Assembly (NCBI RefSeq): GCF_900167115.1 | Contig: NZ_FUXZ01000004.1 | Location: 1-64,000 of the forward strand | Length of the DNA stretch: 64,000 bases | Direction: 5' to 3' | DNA from: Eubacterium uniforme | GTDB lineage: Bacteria > Bacillota > Clostridia > Lachnospirales > Lachnospiraceae | In this document: one piece after another, positions 19,068 to 27,408 of the stretch | Position numbering within the stretch: the first letter of the stretch is position 1 | Layout: each line of letters starts with the position of its first letter | Notes under the pieces: model-generated | The model's database searches: none | What the model was told of the DNA's origin: nothing | The model's input: the letters and a program-made list of their open reading frames with translations, nothing else | Made by a program: the position numbers and the translations under genes

Positions 19068-20024
19068 TTAAATATGATAATTACCAACTTCCATAATATC
19101 GATGTCATTTTTCACAACATCCTTCTTACCAGACTTTAATACAAGTTCCTGGTTTTTAATTGTAACTCTTGTCTCCGGATCAATTGAAGTTGTAATAAAT
19201 GCGTTACTTCCAATAACCGAGCCACGTCCGATAACTGTCTCACCGCCAAGAATTGAAGCCCCTGAATAAATAGTTACATTATCCTCAATAGTAGGATGTC
19301 TCTTAACACCCTTAAGTCTCTGACCGCCACGAGTTGAAAGGGCACCAATTGTAACACCCTGATATACCTTAACATTATCTCCAATAATTGTTGTTTCACC
19401 AACAACAATACCTGTACCATGATCAATAAAGAAATATTTACCAATGGTAGCTCCTGGATGAATATCAATACCTGTCTTACTATGTGCATGCTCTGTCATC
19501 ATACGAGGAATAAGTGGTACTTCAAGCAAGTGAAGTTCATGCGCAAGTCTATTAGTAACGATTGCATAAAGTCCAGGATATGAAAGAATGATTTCATTTT
19601 CATTATAAGCTGCTGGGTCCCCATCAAAGAACGCTTTAACATCAGTCTCAATATACTCACGAATCATAGGAATCTTCTTAAAGAATGTAACACAGATTTC
19701 TTCCGCTGCTAGATTAACCTCTTCTTCACTTTCGTCACTATACTTTTCATTCTGTCTAAGAGCAATTGCAACCTGACGATTTAAATTGTACATAACATCT
19801 TCAATCAAAACCGTAAGTCGACTACTTATATTATAAAATCTAAATGTTTTATCTCTAAAGAATCCTGGAAATACAATCTTAAATAACTTCTTCAAAATAT
19901 CAATTACAGCATCTGGATCTGGCTGAGCAAACACTTCCGTATGATCAATAGTTTTTCCCTTATCATAACTTCCAAGTATTTCCCCCACAATCTCACATAT
20001 TTCTCTATCAATTACTTTCTTCAT
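19068..20024 (-). CDS. cysE: Serine O-acetyltransferase, long (EpsC-like) form
   Basis: 318 residues, longer than typical CysE of 170-270. The N-terminal ~165 residues are helical. The C-terminal part is the left-handed beta helix with hexapeptide repeats and the serine acetyltransferase signatures DIHPGATIGKYFFIDHGTG and GVTIGA around 195-235. The enzyme acetylates L-serine with acetyl-CoA, the first step to cysteine. It starts 24 bp after the end of repeat element copy 1, and lies downstream of hydE. A supply of cysteine for FeS clusters is a tempting link, but not shown. Confidence 0.93.
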   Translation of the reverse strand: MKKVIDREICEIVGEILGSYDKGKTIDHTEVFAQPDPDAVIDILKKLFKIVFPGFFRDKTFRFYNISSRLTVLIEDVMYNLNRQVAIALRQNEKYSDESEEEVNLAAEEICVTFFKKIPMIREYIETDVKAFFDGDPAAYNENEIILSYPGLYAIVTNRLAHELHLLEVPLIPRMMTEHAHSKTGIDIHPGATIGKYFFIDHGTGIVVGETTIIGDNVKVYQGVTIGALSTRGGQRLKGVKRHPTIEDNVTIYSGASILGGETVIGRGSVIGSNAFITTSIDPETRVTIKNQELVLKSGKKDVVKNDIDIMEVGNYHI

Positions 20025-20047
20025 ATTTTTACCTTTCGTTGATAACC

Positions 20048-20367
20048 TACGTGCTACGCAAATTTATATTGTCTATCTGGGACTCAGCTCTCGCACGGTG
20101 CGGGCTACCCCTAGCCACACTAAGTTCGAAATTCGTTGTTTTAACGTTATTGATATTTTTCATTCGTATAATACAAGTATTATATGTTCAAAGCAGGAAA
20201 CAGTTAGCCTTGAATGCAAGCATTCAGCTACCTATTTCCTACTTTAAACACATAACGCTTCGCGTTATGCAAATAAAAAATCTCAATCACAAACAACTTC
20301 TTTCTCACTAAGTGTAGAGACCCGCAACGGTCCCATCTAGAAAATATAGAATTTGCTTAAGCACTTA
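20048..20367 (-). repeat. Dispersed structured element, copy 1 (candidate minus-strand ncRNA)
   Basis: 320 bp. Its ends pair with each other (left TACGTGCT..GCAAATT.TATATT, right the complement), closing a set of internal arms. One internal arm (20186-20249) pairs over about 29 bp, and its three plus-strand C-A mismatches become G-U on the minus strand. The arm ATAATAC-AA-GTATTAT replaces ATAATG-ACAA-CATTAT of the other copies, a compensated change. There is no transposase or long ORF. It fills the hydE-cysE gap. The rest of that gap (20368-20521) is AT-rich with no gene seen. Confidence 0.85.
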
Positions 20368-20521
20368 GTCTTATTAAAAAACATAATTAATATATATAAT
20401 AACACCGTAAAATATAAATGTCTAACAATTATTAACTATATATGAATATAAACTAAAACTATCATTAATGATAAGACTTCATTATCAAGTCCGTAAAAGT
20501 CCACTTGCAAATAATATACAT

Positions 20522-21574
20522 TTAATTTGCAAAATCCACATAATCACCACGACTTACTTCAACTTCATAGCCTATGCTTTCAATTCTACGTTGCATACAC
20601 ATACGGCATTCTGCTGCTTCATCGCCTGTGCAGATTTTACCATCGTATAACATATACTTATCTCTTACATTAGTTGGTGAAAGATTTGGCATTACTACGT
20701 TAGCTCCCGCCTTAATTCCAAGTTCACGACCAAGTGGATTTATTGTTCCAAGTGCAGTTGTTGCTGGTAACAATACTTTTGGAAGCATTAATCTTATAAT
20801 TGCTAATAAGTGAAGTGTGTCTTCTAATGTTCCACTTTTCTCATCTTTAAATGGTGTATCCTTATGTGCAATAAATGGTCCAATTCCTATCATATGAGGT
20901 TCGAATTCTTTCATGAATCTCAAATCTTCTACAATGTTTTCAACAGTCTGGTATGGTGAACCAACCATTATTCCACATCCAACCTGGAATCCAATCTCTT
21001 TTAGGTTCTTAAGACACTCTATTCTATTAGATAACTTCATTTCTTCTGGATGAAGTTTTTCATAATGTTTTTCATTTATTGTTTCATGTCGAAGAAGATA
21101 TCTATCCGCTCCTGCATCATAATACTTTTTATAGCTTTCATAACTCTTTTCTCCTATCGAAAGAGTTACTGCAATATCAGGATATTCATCTTTTATACTT
21201 TTTACAATATCACAAATATATTCATCGTTAAAAGATAAATCCTCTCCACTTTGAAGCACTATTGTTCTAAAGCCAAGTTCATATCCTGCCTTAGCACAAA
21301 CTAAGATATCGTCCTTATTTAGACGATATCTTTCAACGTTTTTATTGCTTCTTCTAATCCCACAATATATACAATCATTTTTACAATAATTCGAAAACTC
21401 AATAAGGCCTCTAAAAAACACCTTATTACCATATACTGACTTTGCAACTTCAGATGACTTTGCATATAAATATTCTTCTTCACTTTTATTAAGTGTAGTT
21501 AGTAATACTTTTAAATCTTCATCAGGTAAGTTGCAATTTGCTACTAACTCATTAATTCTTTCTATGTTATTCAT
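20522..21574 (-). CDS. hydE: [FeFe]-hydrogenase maturase HydE (radical SAM)
   Basis: 350 residues, the normal length. The radical-SAM cluster motif C-x3-C-x2-C is at Cys64, Cys68 and Cys71. The second, HydE-type motif C-x7-C-x2-C is present at Cys315, Cys323 and Cys326, matching the spacing in Thermotoga HydE, so this is a true HydE rather than a biotin-synthase relative. In [FeFe]-hydrogenase maturation HydE acts on an Fe(CO)2(CN)-cysteine synthon made by HydG. No hydG is in the window. It is the last gene of the nif/hyp/hyd cluster, 69 bp after hydF. Confidence 0.95.
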   Translation of the reverse strand: MNNIERINELVANCNLPDEDLKVLLTTLNKSEEEYLYAKSSEVAKSVYGNKVFFRGLIEFSNYCKNDCIYCGIRRSNKNVERYRLNKDDILVCAKAGYELGFRTIVLQSGEDLSFNDEYICDIVKSIKDEYPDIAVTLSIGEKSYESYKKYYDAGADRYLLRHETINEKHYEKLHPEEMKLSNRIECLKNLKEIGFQVGCGIMVGSPYQTVENIVEDLRFMKEFEPHMIGIGPFIAHKDTPFKDEKSGTLEDTLHLLAIIRLMLPKVLLPATTALGTINPLGRELGIKAGANVVMPNLSPTNVRDKYMLYDGKICTGDEAAECRMCMQRRIESIGYEVEVSRGDYVDFAN

Positions 21575-21643
21575 TTAATTTTCCTTAATCGCTCCATAAT
21601 ATATTCTAAAAAATCATTTTCGTAACTCAAATTTATTAAAATA

Positions 21644-22873
21644 CTATTTTATTCCTAGGACTTCAATACTTCTTTCAAGTATTCCTCTCATATAACTAAT
21701 TGCAATTCCATAATTAGTCATTGGAATATTCTCTTCATTAGCCATCTTCATACGACTTCTAACTTCTCTATCTCCAAGCATGCATCCACCACAGTGGATT
21801 ACCATCTTGTATTTGCTAAGATCCTTAGCAAATGTATTTCCAGAAGAAGTTTCAAACTTTATATCCTTACCAGTATATTTCTTTAAAAGGTTAGGAAGTT
21901 TAACTGTGCCAATGTCCTCACACTGTCTATGATGTGTACAGCCCTCAGATATCAAAACCGTATCTCCATCTTCTAAAGTATCAATAGCTTTAACACCTTC
22001 AACAGCCATATCTAAAATCCCCTTATGTCTTGCCATAAGTATAGAAAATGAAGTAAGATAAATATCTTCACTCACCATATCCTTAACCTTAAAGAAAGCC
22101 TGACTATCAGTAATAACCATCTTAGGTTTAGTTTTTAAATTTTCAATTGTCGAAACTAGTTGTTCAGGTTGAACACATATTGCCACGCCTTCCTTATCAA
22201 GAACACCTCTTAATACCTGCTGCTGTGGTAATATTATTCTTCCCTTAGGTGCGGATGAATCAATAGGAATCACAAGAATAACTGTATCTCCCTTTTCAAC
22301 CAAATCTTCCACAAGTGGAATTACTACTTTTTCCTTAAAGAGATGACCTATCATCTCCTTAAGTTCTCTTATTCCATCCCTATTGTATGCACTAACATCT
22401 ATGATTTGCTTATTATCTAATTCATTATTTTTTGAATCCATTTTTTTACTATCATCGGTTTCTTTGACTTGATTTTCATACAAGTCTGATTTATTATACG
22501 CGATAATATATGGGATTTCTCTATCCTTAAAAATACTTATTAATTCTTCATCATAAGTTGACATGCCCTGTGTTTTATCAACCACCAAAACTGCAACATC
22601 AACTCTTTTTAATATTTCAACTGTCTTTTCAATTCTCTTTTTACCAAGATGACCTTCATCATCAAATCCCGGAGTATCAATTATTACAACTGGACCTAAT
22701 GGCAAAATCTCCATTGCCTTAACAACAGGATCTGTTGTTGTTCCTAAAACATCTGATACAACTGCAAGTTCCTGTCCTGTTATTGCATTTACCAAACTTG
22801 ACTTACCTGCATTTCTCTTCCCAAAAAATCCAATCTGAATTCTTTCACCTGATGGTACACTGTTTAAACTCAT
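21644..22873 (-). CDS. hydF: [FeFe]-hydrogenase maturation GTPase HydF
   Basis: About 409 residues. An N-terminal TrmE-like G domain (FGKRNAGKSSLVNA near 18-31, DTPGFDDEG as G3, NKSD as G4) is followed by the dimerisation and cluster-binding domains. The FeS ligands appear as C-x-H in GCTHHRQ and H-C-x2-C in VIHCGGCM near the C-terminus. HydF is the scaffold that carries the 2Fe precursor to HydA. I prefer the second ATG (22873), seven bases after AGAGG. It lies between nifK-like 2 and hydE, so a cofactor scaffold GTPase is embedded in a nitrogenase-like operon. Confidence 0.95.
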   Translation of the reverse strand: MSLNSVPSGERIQIGFFGKRNAGKSSLVNAITGQELAVVSDVLGTTTDPVVKAMEILPLGPVVIIDTPGFDDEGHLGKKRIEKTVEILKRVDVAVLVVDKTQGMSTYDEELISIFKDREIPYIIAYNKSDLYENQVKETDDSKKMDSKNNELDNKQIIDVSAYNRDGIRELKEMIGHLFKEKVVIPLVEDLVEKGDTVILVIPIDSSAPKGRIILPQQQVLRGVLDKEGVAICVQPEQLVSTIENLKTKPKMVITDSQAFFKVKDMVSEDIYLTSFSILMARHKGILDMAVEGVKAIDTLEDGDTVLISEGCTHHRQCEDIGTVKLPNLLKKYTGKDIKFETSSGNTFAKDLSKYKMVIHCGGCMLGDREVRSRMKMANEENIPMTNYGIAISYMRGILERSIEVLGIK

Positions 22874-22937
22874 ATGCATTCCTCTAACTTTCTATACCTA
22901 AATTTATGTATCTCCATCATAAATTTTCCTATAAGCC

Positions 22938-24053
22938 CTACATATAAACTCTTCCCGACAAAGCAAAATGTGGTTCTTTTTCAAAATCCACACTATCATT
23001 ACATAAATACTTGTAGAAAGGATCTCCATGAACATAATCTGCATCCCTAATAACAGCCTCTATTTCTTCCTCACCTACACATGCAATGTCTTCATCTCTT
23101 TTCAGTCCATCATAATTTTCCGTTGTAATAACAACCTTTACATTTTTACCTTCTTTAATTCTTTTATCTGCAGCGACTGAACCGGCAATAACAGGCTCAC
23201 CCACAACATATCTTTTTGAGTCACATTCCAAACCCTCAACTGCAGCATTTAAAAATGATACCTTTGATTTTTTAGAATTAAAACACTCTCTTATATCATC
23301 AGCAAATACTTTTGCAAACTCACCTACTGGTATTCCAACAACATATGGAATCCCATATAATTCTTCCATTCTTTTTGCAGCTGCTATTCCCGTTGATGAA
23401 ACAACAACATTAACATCTGCAAGAAGTGATTTTTCTACTTCCTCAAGAGAAGTTAAATATGACCAATTAGCCACCACTCCAAAATCATTATTCTTACAAA
23501 AGTCCAAAAGAATATTAACATCATTCTCCCTTGGATAATCAAGAGGAGTAACACCTAATAAGTTAACCTTAATATTTACACTTTCAATCTCACAAAGTTC
23601 TTCCTTTGATTTTAATAGATTATTAACCACAGCCACATATGCACTTGCTGCTCCCTTTGTATAATCATGAAATGCATTTGTTGCAACAGGAAATGTCTTT
23701 ATTCCAGTTCGCTTACTTACTTCCCTTGCAATATAATCAAAATCAGTACCATTAACATATGGAATTGGTGAATTTGTTATGGCAATAAACTTAGGTTTAA
23801 GTTCATCCGCTGCCTTAACAATATCCTCTATCAATTTATCATCATTACCTGTAATGGCATCCATGTCAGTTAGACCCGAAATAAAAATCAAGCTTTCCAT
23901 CTTATTCCATCTAACTTCATCATGTGTGTTATATGTTGAATTACATCCAGAAGGATCATGAATTACAATCATCCCGCCTAATTCATACAATGCACTACAT
24001 GCACCACTAACATCGCCAGCAAATACAGGTAAAACCTTATATGCTCTATTCAT
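22938..24053 (-). CDS. Nitrogenase component 1-like protein, NifK-type 2
   Basis: 371 residues, much shorter than NifK (about 520). It belongs to the nitrogenase component 1 superfamily: FAGDVSGACSALYELGG at 11-27, then DPSGCNSTYN with Cys37, equivalent in place to the first P-cluster cysteine region, and ITNSPIPYVNGTDF where NifK has a Cys-x-GDD motif. The second and third P-cluster cysteines are therefore not evident. It is clearly a paralogue of the 31736-32863 protein (shared SGL.DMDAI.G.D and a HFA.SG end). It pairs with the gene just upstream. Its ribosome site is separated from the ATG by a hairpin (see 24063-24090). Confidence 0.85.
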   Translation of the reverse strand: MNRAYKVLPVFAGDVSGACSALYELGGMIVIHDPSGCNSTYNTHDEVRWNKMESLIFISGLTDMDAITGNDDKLIEDIVKAADELKPKFIAITNSPIPYVNGTDFDYIAREVSKRTGIKTFPVATNAFHDYTKGAASAYVAVVNNLLKSKEELCEIESVNIKVNLLGVTPLDYPRENDVNILLDFCKNNDFGVVANWSYLTSLEEVEKSLLADVNVVVSSTGIAAAKRMEELYGIPYVVGIPVGEFAKVFADDIRECFNSKKSKVSFLNAAVEGLECDSKRYVVGEPVIAGSVAADKRIKEGKNVKVVITTENYDGLKRDEDIACVGEEEIEAVIRDADYVHGDPFYKYLCNDSVDFEKEPHFALSGRVYM

Positions 24054-24062
24054 AAATCACAC

Positions 24063-24090
24063 TTAGTATCTTTTTGATACTAACCTCCTT
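24063..24090 (-). promoter_or_regulatory. Ribosome site separated from its ATG by a hairpin
   Basis: AAGGAGG (24084-24090) overlaps the stop of nifD-like 2 and lies about 30 bases from the ATG of nifK-like 2. Between them an 8-bp perfect hairpin, TTAGTATC / GATACTAA (24063-24083), leaves only 9 unpaired bases before the ATG. If it folds, the spacing becomes normal. No other ribosome site is visible for this start. Confidence 0.65.
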
Positions 24091-25501
24091 ACACTATACC
24101 ACAATTACTACAAAGTCCCACAGCTTTTCTTGGAACTATATCATCCAAATCTTTCTCCTCATTACATGCTTCAACCATCATATCAAGAAGAGTCATTATT
24201 CCCTTAAAGCCCATGCAACCATCACCTTCTATAATATTTACAAAGTGATGTGTATTATTAAACCAAGCAGCCTTCTGGCCAATTGCTAGAACATTTTCAT
24301 TATTTCTATCTATAACTCTTCCCTCTGGATGGATTGTTGCTCTTAAAGTCAAATCACCGAAGTTTTCAACAAGATAATTATATGCTTCTTCATCCTCAGG
24401 TGAAATACCATCTAAATAGACAGAACTTACATTAAATCCATTATCTAACAAGAACTTTGCTAGTTCTAATGGTCTTGGATATGCTGTATAGTCAATTGAT
24501 ATTTCCGTATCTTTAATTACAGCCTTTACTTCATCTACTTTTGCCTCAAGTTCCTTTTCTAAATTATCGGCGTATTCTTCTATTTCCTTATGTTTAGATG
24601 GTCCACAACTTGATAATAAGAATCTCATTTCCTTAGGATTATCTTCATCCGCATACTCCGTAGCAATATCAATTAATTTTTTATTAAGCTTTATAATTCT
24701 GCTTTTGATTTTCGCTGGATCTGCCTCATATGGAATATACATAAATTGTCTTTCCAATCTGCTTACCAAATCGAAAACTCCATAAAGACCAGTTGGATAG
24801 ATTGCCAAGTAAAATGCTCCATCACCAATTTCCATGTATTCCTCAAATGTCTTCATATCATGAATTTGCTTAACTTCAAATCCATATCTTTCGGCCAAAT
24901 AGAATATAAAACAATCTCTTATTTTAACATCACTGCCCAATATGTAAATCTTTTTTCTTGGCTCAAGTGGTTTAATCACATCAAGCATAGCCTTCCTAAG
25001 TTTCTGCTCAGGAGTGTACGATGTCCTTTGCATAATAGGATCCATGAAACACCTAGCAAATACTATGTCAGGAAATCTCTTCTCCAAAGTCTGATAAACA
25101 TAATCTAAGTCACAGCTTAAAAACTGATGAAGACAAACCGTAAATAACTCAACCATCTTTGGCTTCTCTTCAAGTTTATTTAAAACATCCGTTACACCTT
25201 CTATGGTTTCATTCTCAAGACTTCCATTCAGCAAATCTTTTTCAAAAAGAGTTACACTGTGAAATCTATCAAGTTCATTCATCTCTGCTGCAGTCATAAC
25301 TACACCCCTCATGCAGTTATCCGCGCATACATAAATCTGATGAGCCTCAGGAACCATAAACCCAATATGAACAATATTCCATGTCCCATGAACAGGTGCA
25401 TTAAATTCTAGTCCTATATCAAATGGCTTTGGATATTCACTATCTTTAATTTTCACTTCTGAAAACTGAGGTGCAAATCCCTCGCCAATACGTTTTAACA
25501 T
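24089..25501 (-). CDS. Nitrogenase component 1-like protein, NifD-type 2
   Basis: 470 residues, related to the nitrogenase component 1 superfamily. Candidate FeS-ligand cysteines are Cys59 and Cys63 (VCADNCMRG), Cys123 and Cys130 (TVCLHQFLSC), and Cys151 (ARCFMDP). It also ends in CSNCGIV, a C-x2-C pair at the very C-terminus. It aligns by eye with the 33086-34384 protein over the first ~160 residues, so two NifD-type paralogues exist here. The next gene is its NifK-type partner, with the ribosome site overlapping this stop codon, which implies a 1:1 complex. The reaction is unknown. Confidence 0.85.
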   Translation of the reverse strand: MLKRIGEGFAPQFSEVKIKDSEYPKPFDIGLEFNAPVHGTWNIVHIGFMVPEAHQIYVCADNCMRGVVMTAAEMNELDRFHSVTLFEKDLLNGSLENETIEGVTDVLNKLEEKPKMVELFTVCLHQFLSCDLDYVYQTLEKRFPDIVFARCFMDPIMQRTSYTPEQKLRKAMLDVIKPLEPRKKIYILGSDVKIRDCFIFYLAERYGFEVKQIHDMKTFEEYMEIGDGAFYLAIYPTGLYGVFDLVSRLERQFMYIPYEADPAKIKSRIIKLNKKLIDIATEYADEDNPKEMRFLLSSCGPSKHKEIEEYADNLEKELEAKVDEVKAVIKDTEISIDYTAYPRPLELAKFLLDNGFNVSSVYLDGISPEDEEAYNYLVENFGDLTLRATIHPEGRVIDRNNENVLAIGQKAAWFNNTHHFVNIIEGDGCMGFKGIMTLLDMMVEACNEEKDLDDIVPRKAVGLCSNCGIV

Positions 25502-25594
25502 AAATCACGCTCCAAATAATCAAAAAACAGGTTAAAAGTTTCTAATGTCATACTAATATTTTAAATCTTAACCACCTATATATGCAACCTTTAT

Positions 25595-25846
25595 TTAGCC
25601 TATAACATTCGAATATGCCGTTTTAATTGAAACGCCATCTAATCTTCCAATCTTACCGCTAACTTCACTAATAGTATCCTGTGGTGCATCTATAGCAATA
25701 CTAATAATATATATGCCTTTTTCCCTATATGGAATGCCCATTCTTCCAATAATATATTCTGATACTCCATGCAAAAGAGCATTTAATTTTTCAACAGATT
25801 CCAAATTTGAAACAATAATCGACATTGACGCTACTCTTGTCTCCAT
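25595..25846 (-). CDS. TM1266-family iron-only hydrogenase system regulator
   Basis: 83 residues, a ferredoxin-like/ACT-like fold: METRVASMSIIVSN..SVEKLNALLH....YIIGRMGIPYREKGIYIISIAID. This matches the small TM1266 family usually found beside hydE/hydF/hydG and annotated as a putative regulator, with no DNA-binding domain of its own. It sits between hypE and the second nifDK-like pair, with AGGAAGG ideally placed. Its function is not established in any organism I can name. Confidence 0.88.
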   Translation of the reverse strand: METRVASMSIIVSNLESVEKLNALLHGVSEYIIGRMGIPYREKGIYIISIAIDAPQDTISEVSGKIGRLDGVSIKTAYSNVIG

Positions 25847-25890
25847 AATATACCTTCCTTTGCTTGTTTTTTATATTTTTAATATTTTTA

Positions 25891-26010
25891 TAACTGCACT
25901 ACAATGATTGTTTCACAATCATTGTAGTGATCGCTTCGCAATCTATATCAATTCCTAAAAATATAAAATCAAGTAAACTTGTTTTATATTTTTATAAATT
26001 GATGCAGTTA
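25891..26010 (-). repeat. Three-arm palindromic element between hypE and TM1266 gene
   Basis: An 8-bp closing pair TAACTGCA / TGCAGTTA encloses three arms: a 15-bp perfect hairpin (CACTACAATGATTGT with a TTC loop), a short GATCGC-TTC-GCAATC arm with one plus-strand C-A that is G-U on the minus strand, and a long AT-rich arm (ATCAATT..AATTGAT). It begins 8 bp after the hypE stop. Possible roles are mRNA stabilisation, 3' end formation or a small mobile repeat. Confidence 0.7.
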
Positions 26011-26017
26011 CTCAGGG

Positions 26018-27025
26018 TTAACAGATTCGTGGTAATAACTCATTACCTGGTTTTGGTAACATAGTCTGTGCACCGATTGATGTAGTCATTACAATTTTAC
26101 CAACGTGCTCATCTGTAATGTGTCCAATAACTTTTGCTCCTTCTGTATAAGGGCTGTTCTTTAAGATATTAACAACCTCTTCACTCTTTTCATCAGGAAC
26201 CATAATTACAAGTCTGCCTTCACATGCAAGATAAAGTGGTTCAAGACCTAAAAGACCAGTAACACCCTTAACTTCATCAGCAACTGGAACATCTTCATAA
26301 TTAAGATCAATACCAACGTTACTTTCTCTTGAAATCTCGTAAAGAACAGTTCCAACACCACCTCTTGTAGCATCTCTAATTACATGCACTTCAGGAACTG
26401 CTGTAAGTACATTTTCTACTGCCTTATAAAGTGGAGCACAGTCACTTGTAACATCTGCTTCAATACCATATTCATCTCTTGCAAGAAGAATTGTACAACC
26501 ATGTCGTCCAACATCACCAGTTACAATAATTGCATCGCCTTTCTTAGCATACTTACCTGATGTATCAGCGCCTTCTAAAATTTCGCCAACACCAGTTGTT
26601 GTAATAAATACACCATCAACCTGTCCTTTACCAGCAACCTTTGTATCACCAGCAACAATCTTAACACCTACTTCATTTGCTGTCTTTTCCATGCTAGCTA
26701 CAATTTCTTCAAGCTTATCCATTGGAAAACCTTCTTCAATAACGAATCCGCATGTCATGTATAATGGCTTTGCACCCATACATGCAAGATCGTTAACTGT
26801 TCCGCATATTGATAACTTACCAATGTTTCCTCCTGGGAAGAACGCTGGTGAAACTATAAATCCATCAGTTGACATTGCAATCTTTCCATTTGGTCTTGGA
26901 AGGACTGATGCATCGTCTGCTGTAAAATATTCATTACCTAAATGTCCCTTAAATACCTTTTCAATTAATTCTGCTGTTTTCTCTCCACCTGCCCCATGTG
27001 CAAGTTTTACTACTTCATTTTCCAT
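26018..27025 (-). CDS. hypE: Carbamoyl dehydratase HypE
   Basis: 335 residues, the family length. PurM/AIRS-like ATP-binding fold: AHGAGGEKTAELI at the start, DDASVLP and STDGFIVSP, GDTKVAGKGQVDG. It ends in the diagnostic PRIC whose C-terminal cysteine is carbamoylated by HypF and dehydrated to a thiocyanate, the cyanide donor for Fe(CN)2CO. The frame stays open upstream through repeat copy 2, but the ATG at 27025 with GAAGGG upstream matches the family N-terminus. No nickel-hydrogenase gene is nearby. Confidence 0.95.
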   Translation of the reverse strand: MENEVVKLAHGAGGEKTAELIEKVFKGHLGNEYFTADDASVLPRPNGKIAMSTDGFIVSPAFFPGGNIGKLSICGTVNDLACMGAKPLYMTCGFVIEEGFPMDKLEEIVASMEKTANEVGVKIVAGDTKVAGKGQVDGVFITTTGVGEILEGADTSGKYAKKGDAIIVTGDVGRHGCTILLARDEYGIEADVTSDCAPLYKAVENVLTAVPEVHVIRDATRGGVGTVLYEISRESNVGIDLNYEDVPVADEVKGVTGLLGLEPLYLACEGRLVIMVPDEKSEEVVNILKNSPYTEGAKVIGHITDEHVGKIVMTTSIGAQTMLPKPGNELLPRIC

Positions 27026-27052
27026 TTTATTTATCCCTTCAGTTTTTATCGT

Positions 27053-27371
27053 TACGCGCCCCCGCAAATTTATATTATCTATCCGTGACTCAGCTCTCGC
27101 ACGGTGCGGGCTACCCCTAGCCACACTAAGTTCGAAAGCATTTGTTCTGTCGTGATTAATATTTTTCATTCGTATAATGACAACATTATATGCCGATAAA
27201 GCAAAGCAATACATTTAAGTGCAAGCACTTATGCATTGCTTTACTTTATCACCACATAACGCTTCGCGTTATGCGAATAAAAATCACTAATCACAAACAA
27301 CTACTTTCTCACTAAGTGTAGAGACCCGCAACGGTTCCATATAGAGAATATGAAATTTGCTTGGGCGCTTA
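27053..27371 (-). repeat. Dispersed structured element, copy 2 (candidate minus-strand ncRNA)
   Basis: 319 bp, filling the hypD-hypE gap and ending 28 bp before the hypE start. The ends pair (GCGCCC..GCAAATTT.ATATT with its complement). The arm GATAAAGCAAAGCAAT / ATTGCTTTACTTTATC (around 27196-27250) has plus-strand C-A mismatches that are G-U on the minus strand. The conserved block around 27085-27135 is nearly identical in all copies. A minus-strand TATAAT (rc ATTATA, near 27386) lies just upstream. Confidence 0.85.
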
Positions 27372-27408
27372 TCATTTAATAATCTATTATAAATTAAATA
27401 TTGTCATT

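Noticed and set aside
20047-20163. Small protein gene inside the dispersed element (also 59256-59372)
   Set aside because: No ribosome site and conservation not biased to codon positions; reported as a finding, not annotated as a gene.
20048-20367. Insertion sequence or transposon
   Set aside because: No transposase frame, no clear target duplication at any of the three copies, and end sequences differ between copies while still pairing within each copy, which is not typical of transposon ends.
26018-27214. A 398-codon hypE frame starting at 27214
   Set aside because: The first ~63 codons are the translation of repeat element copy 2. HypE homology begins at the ATG at 27025, which has its own ribosome site.
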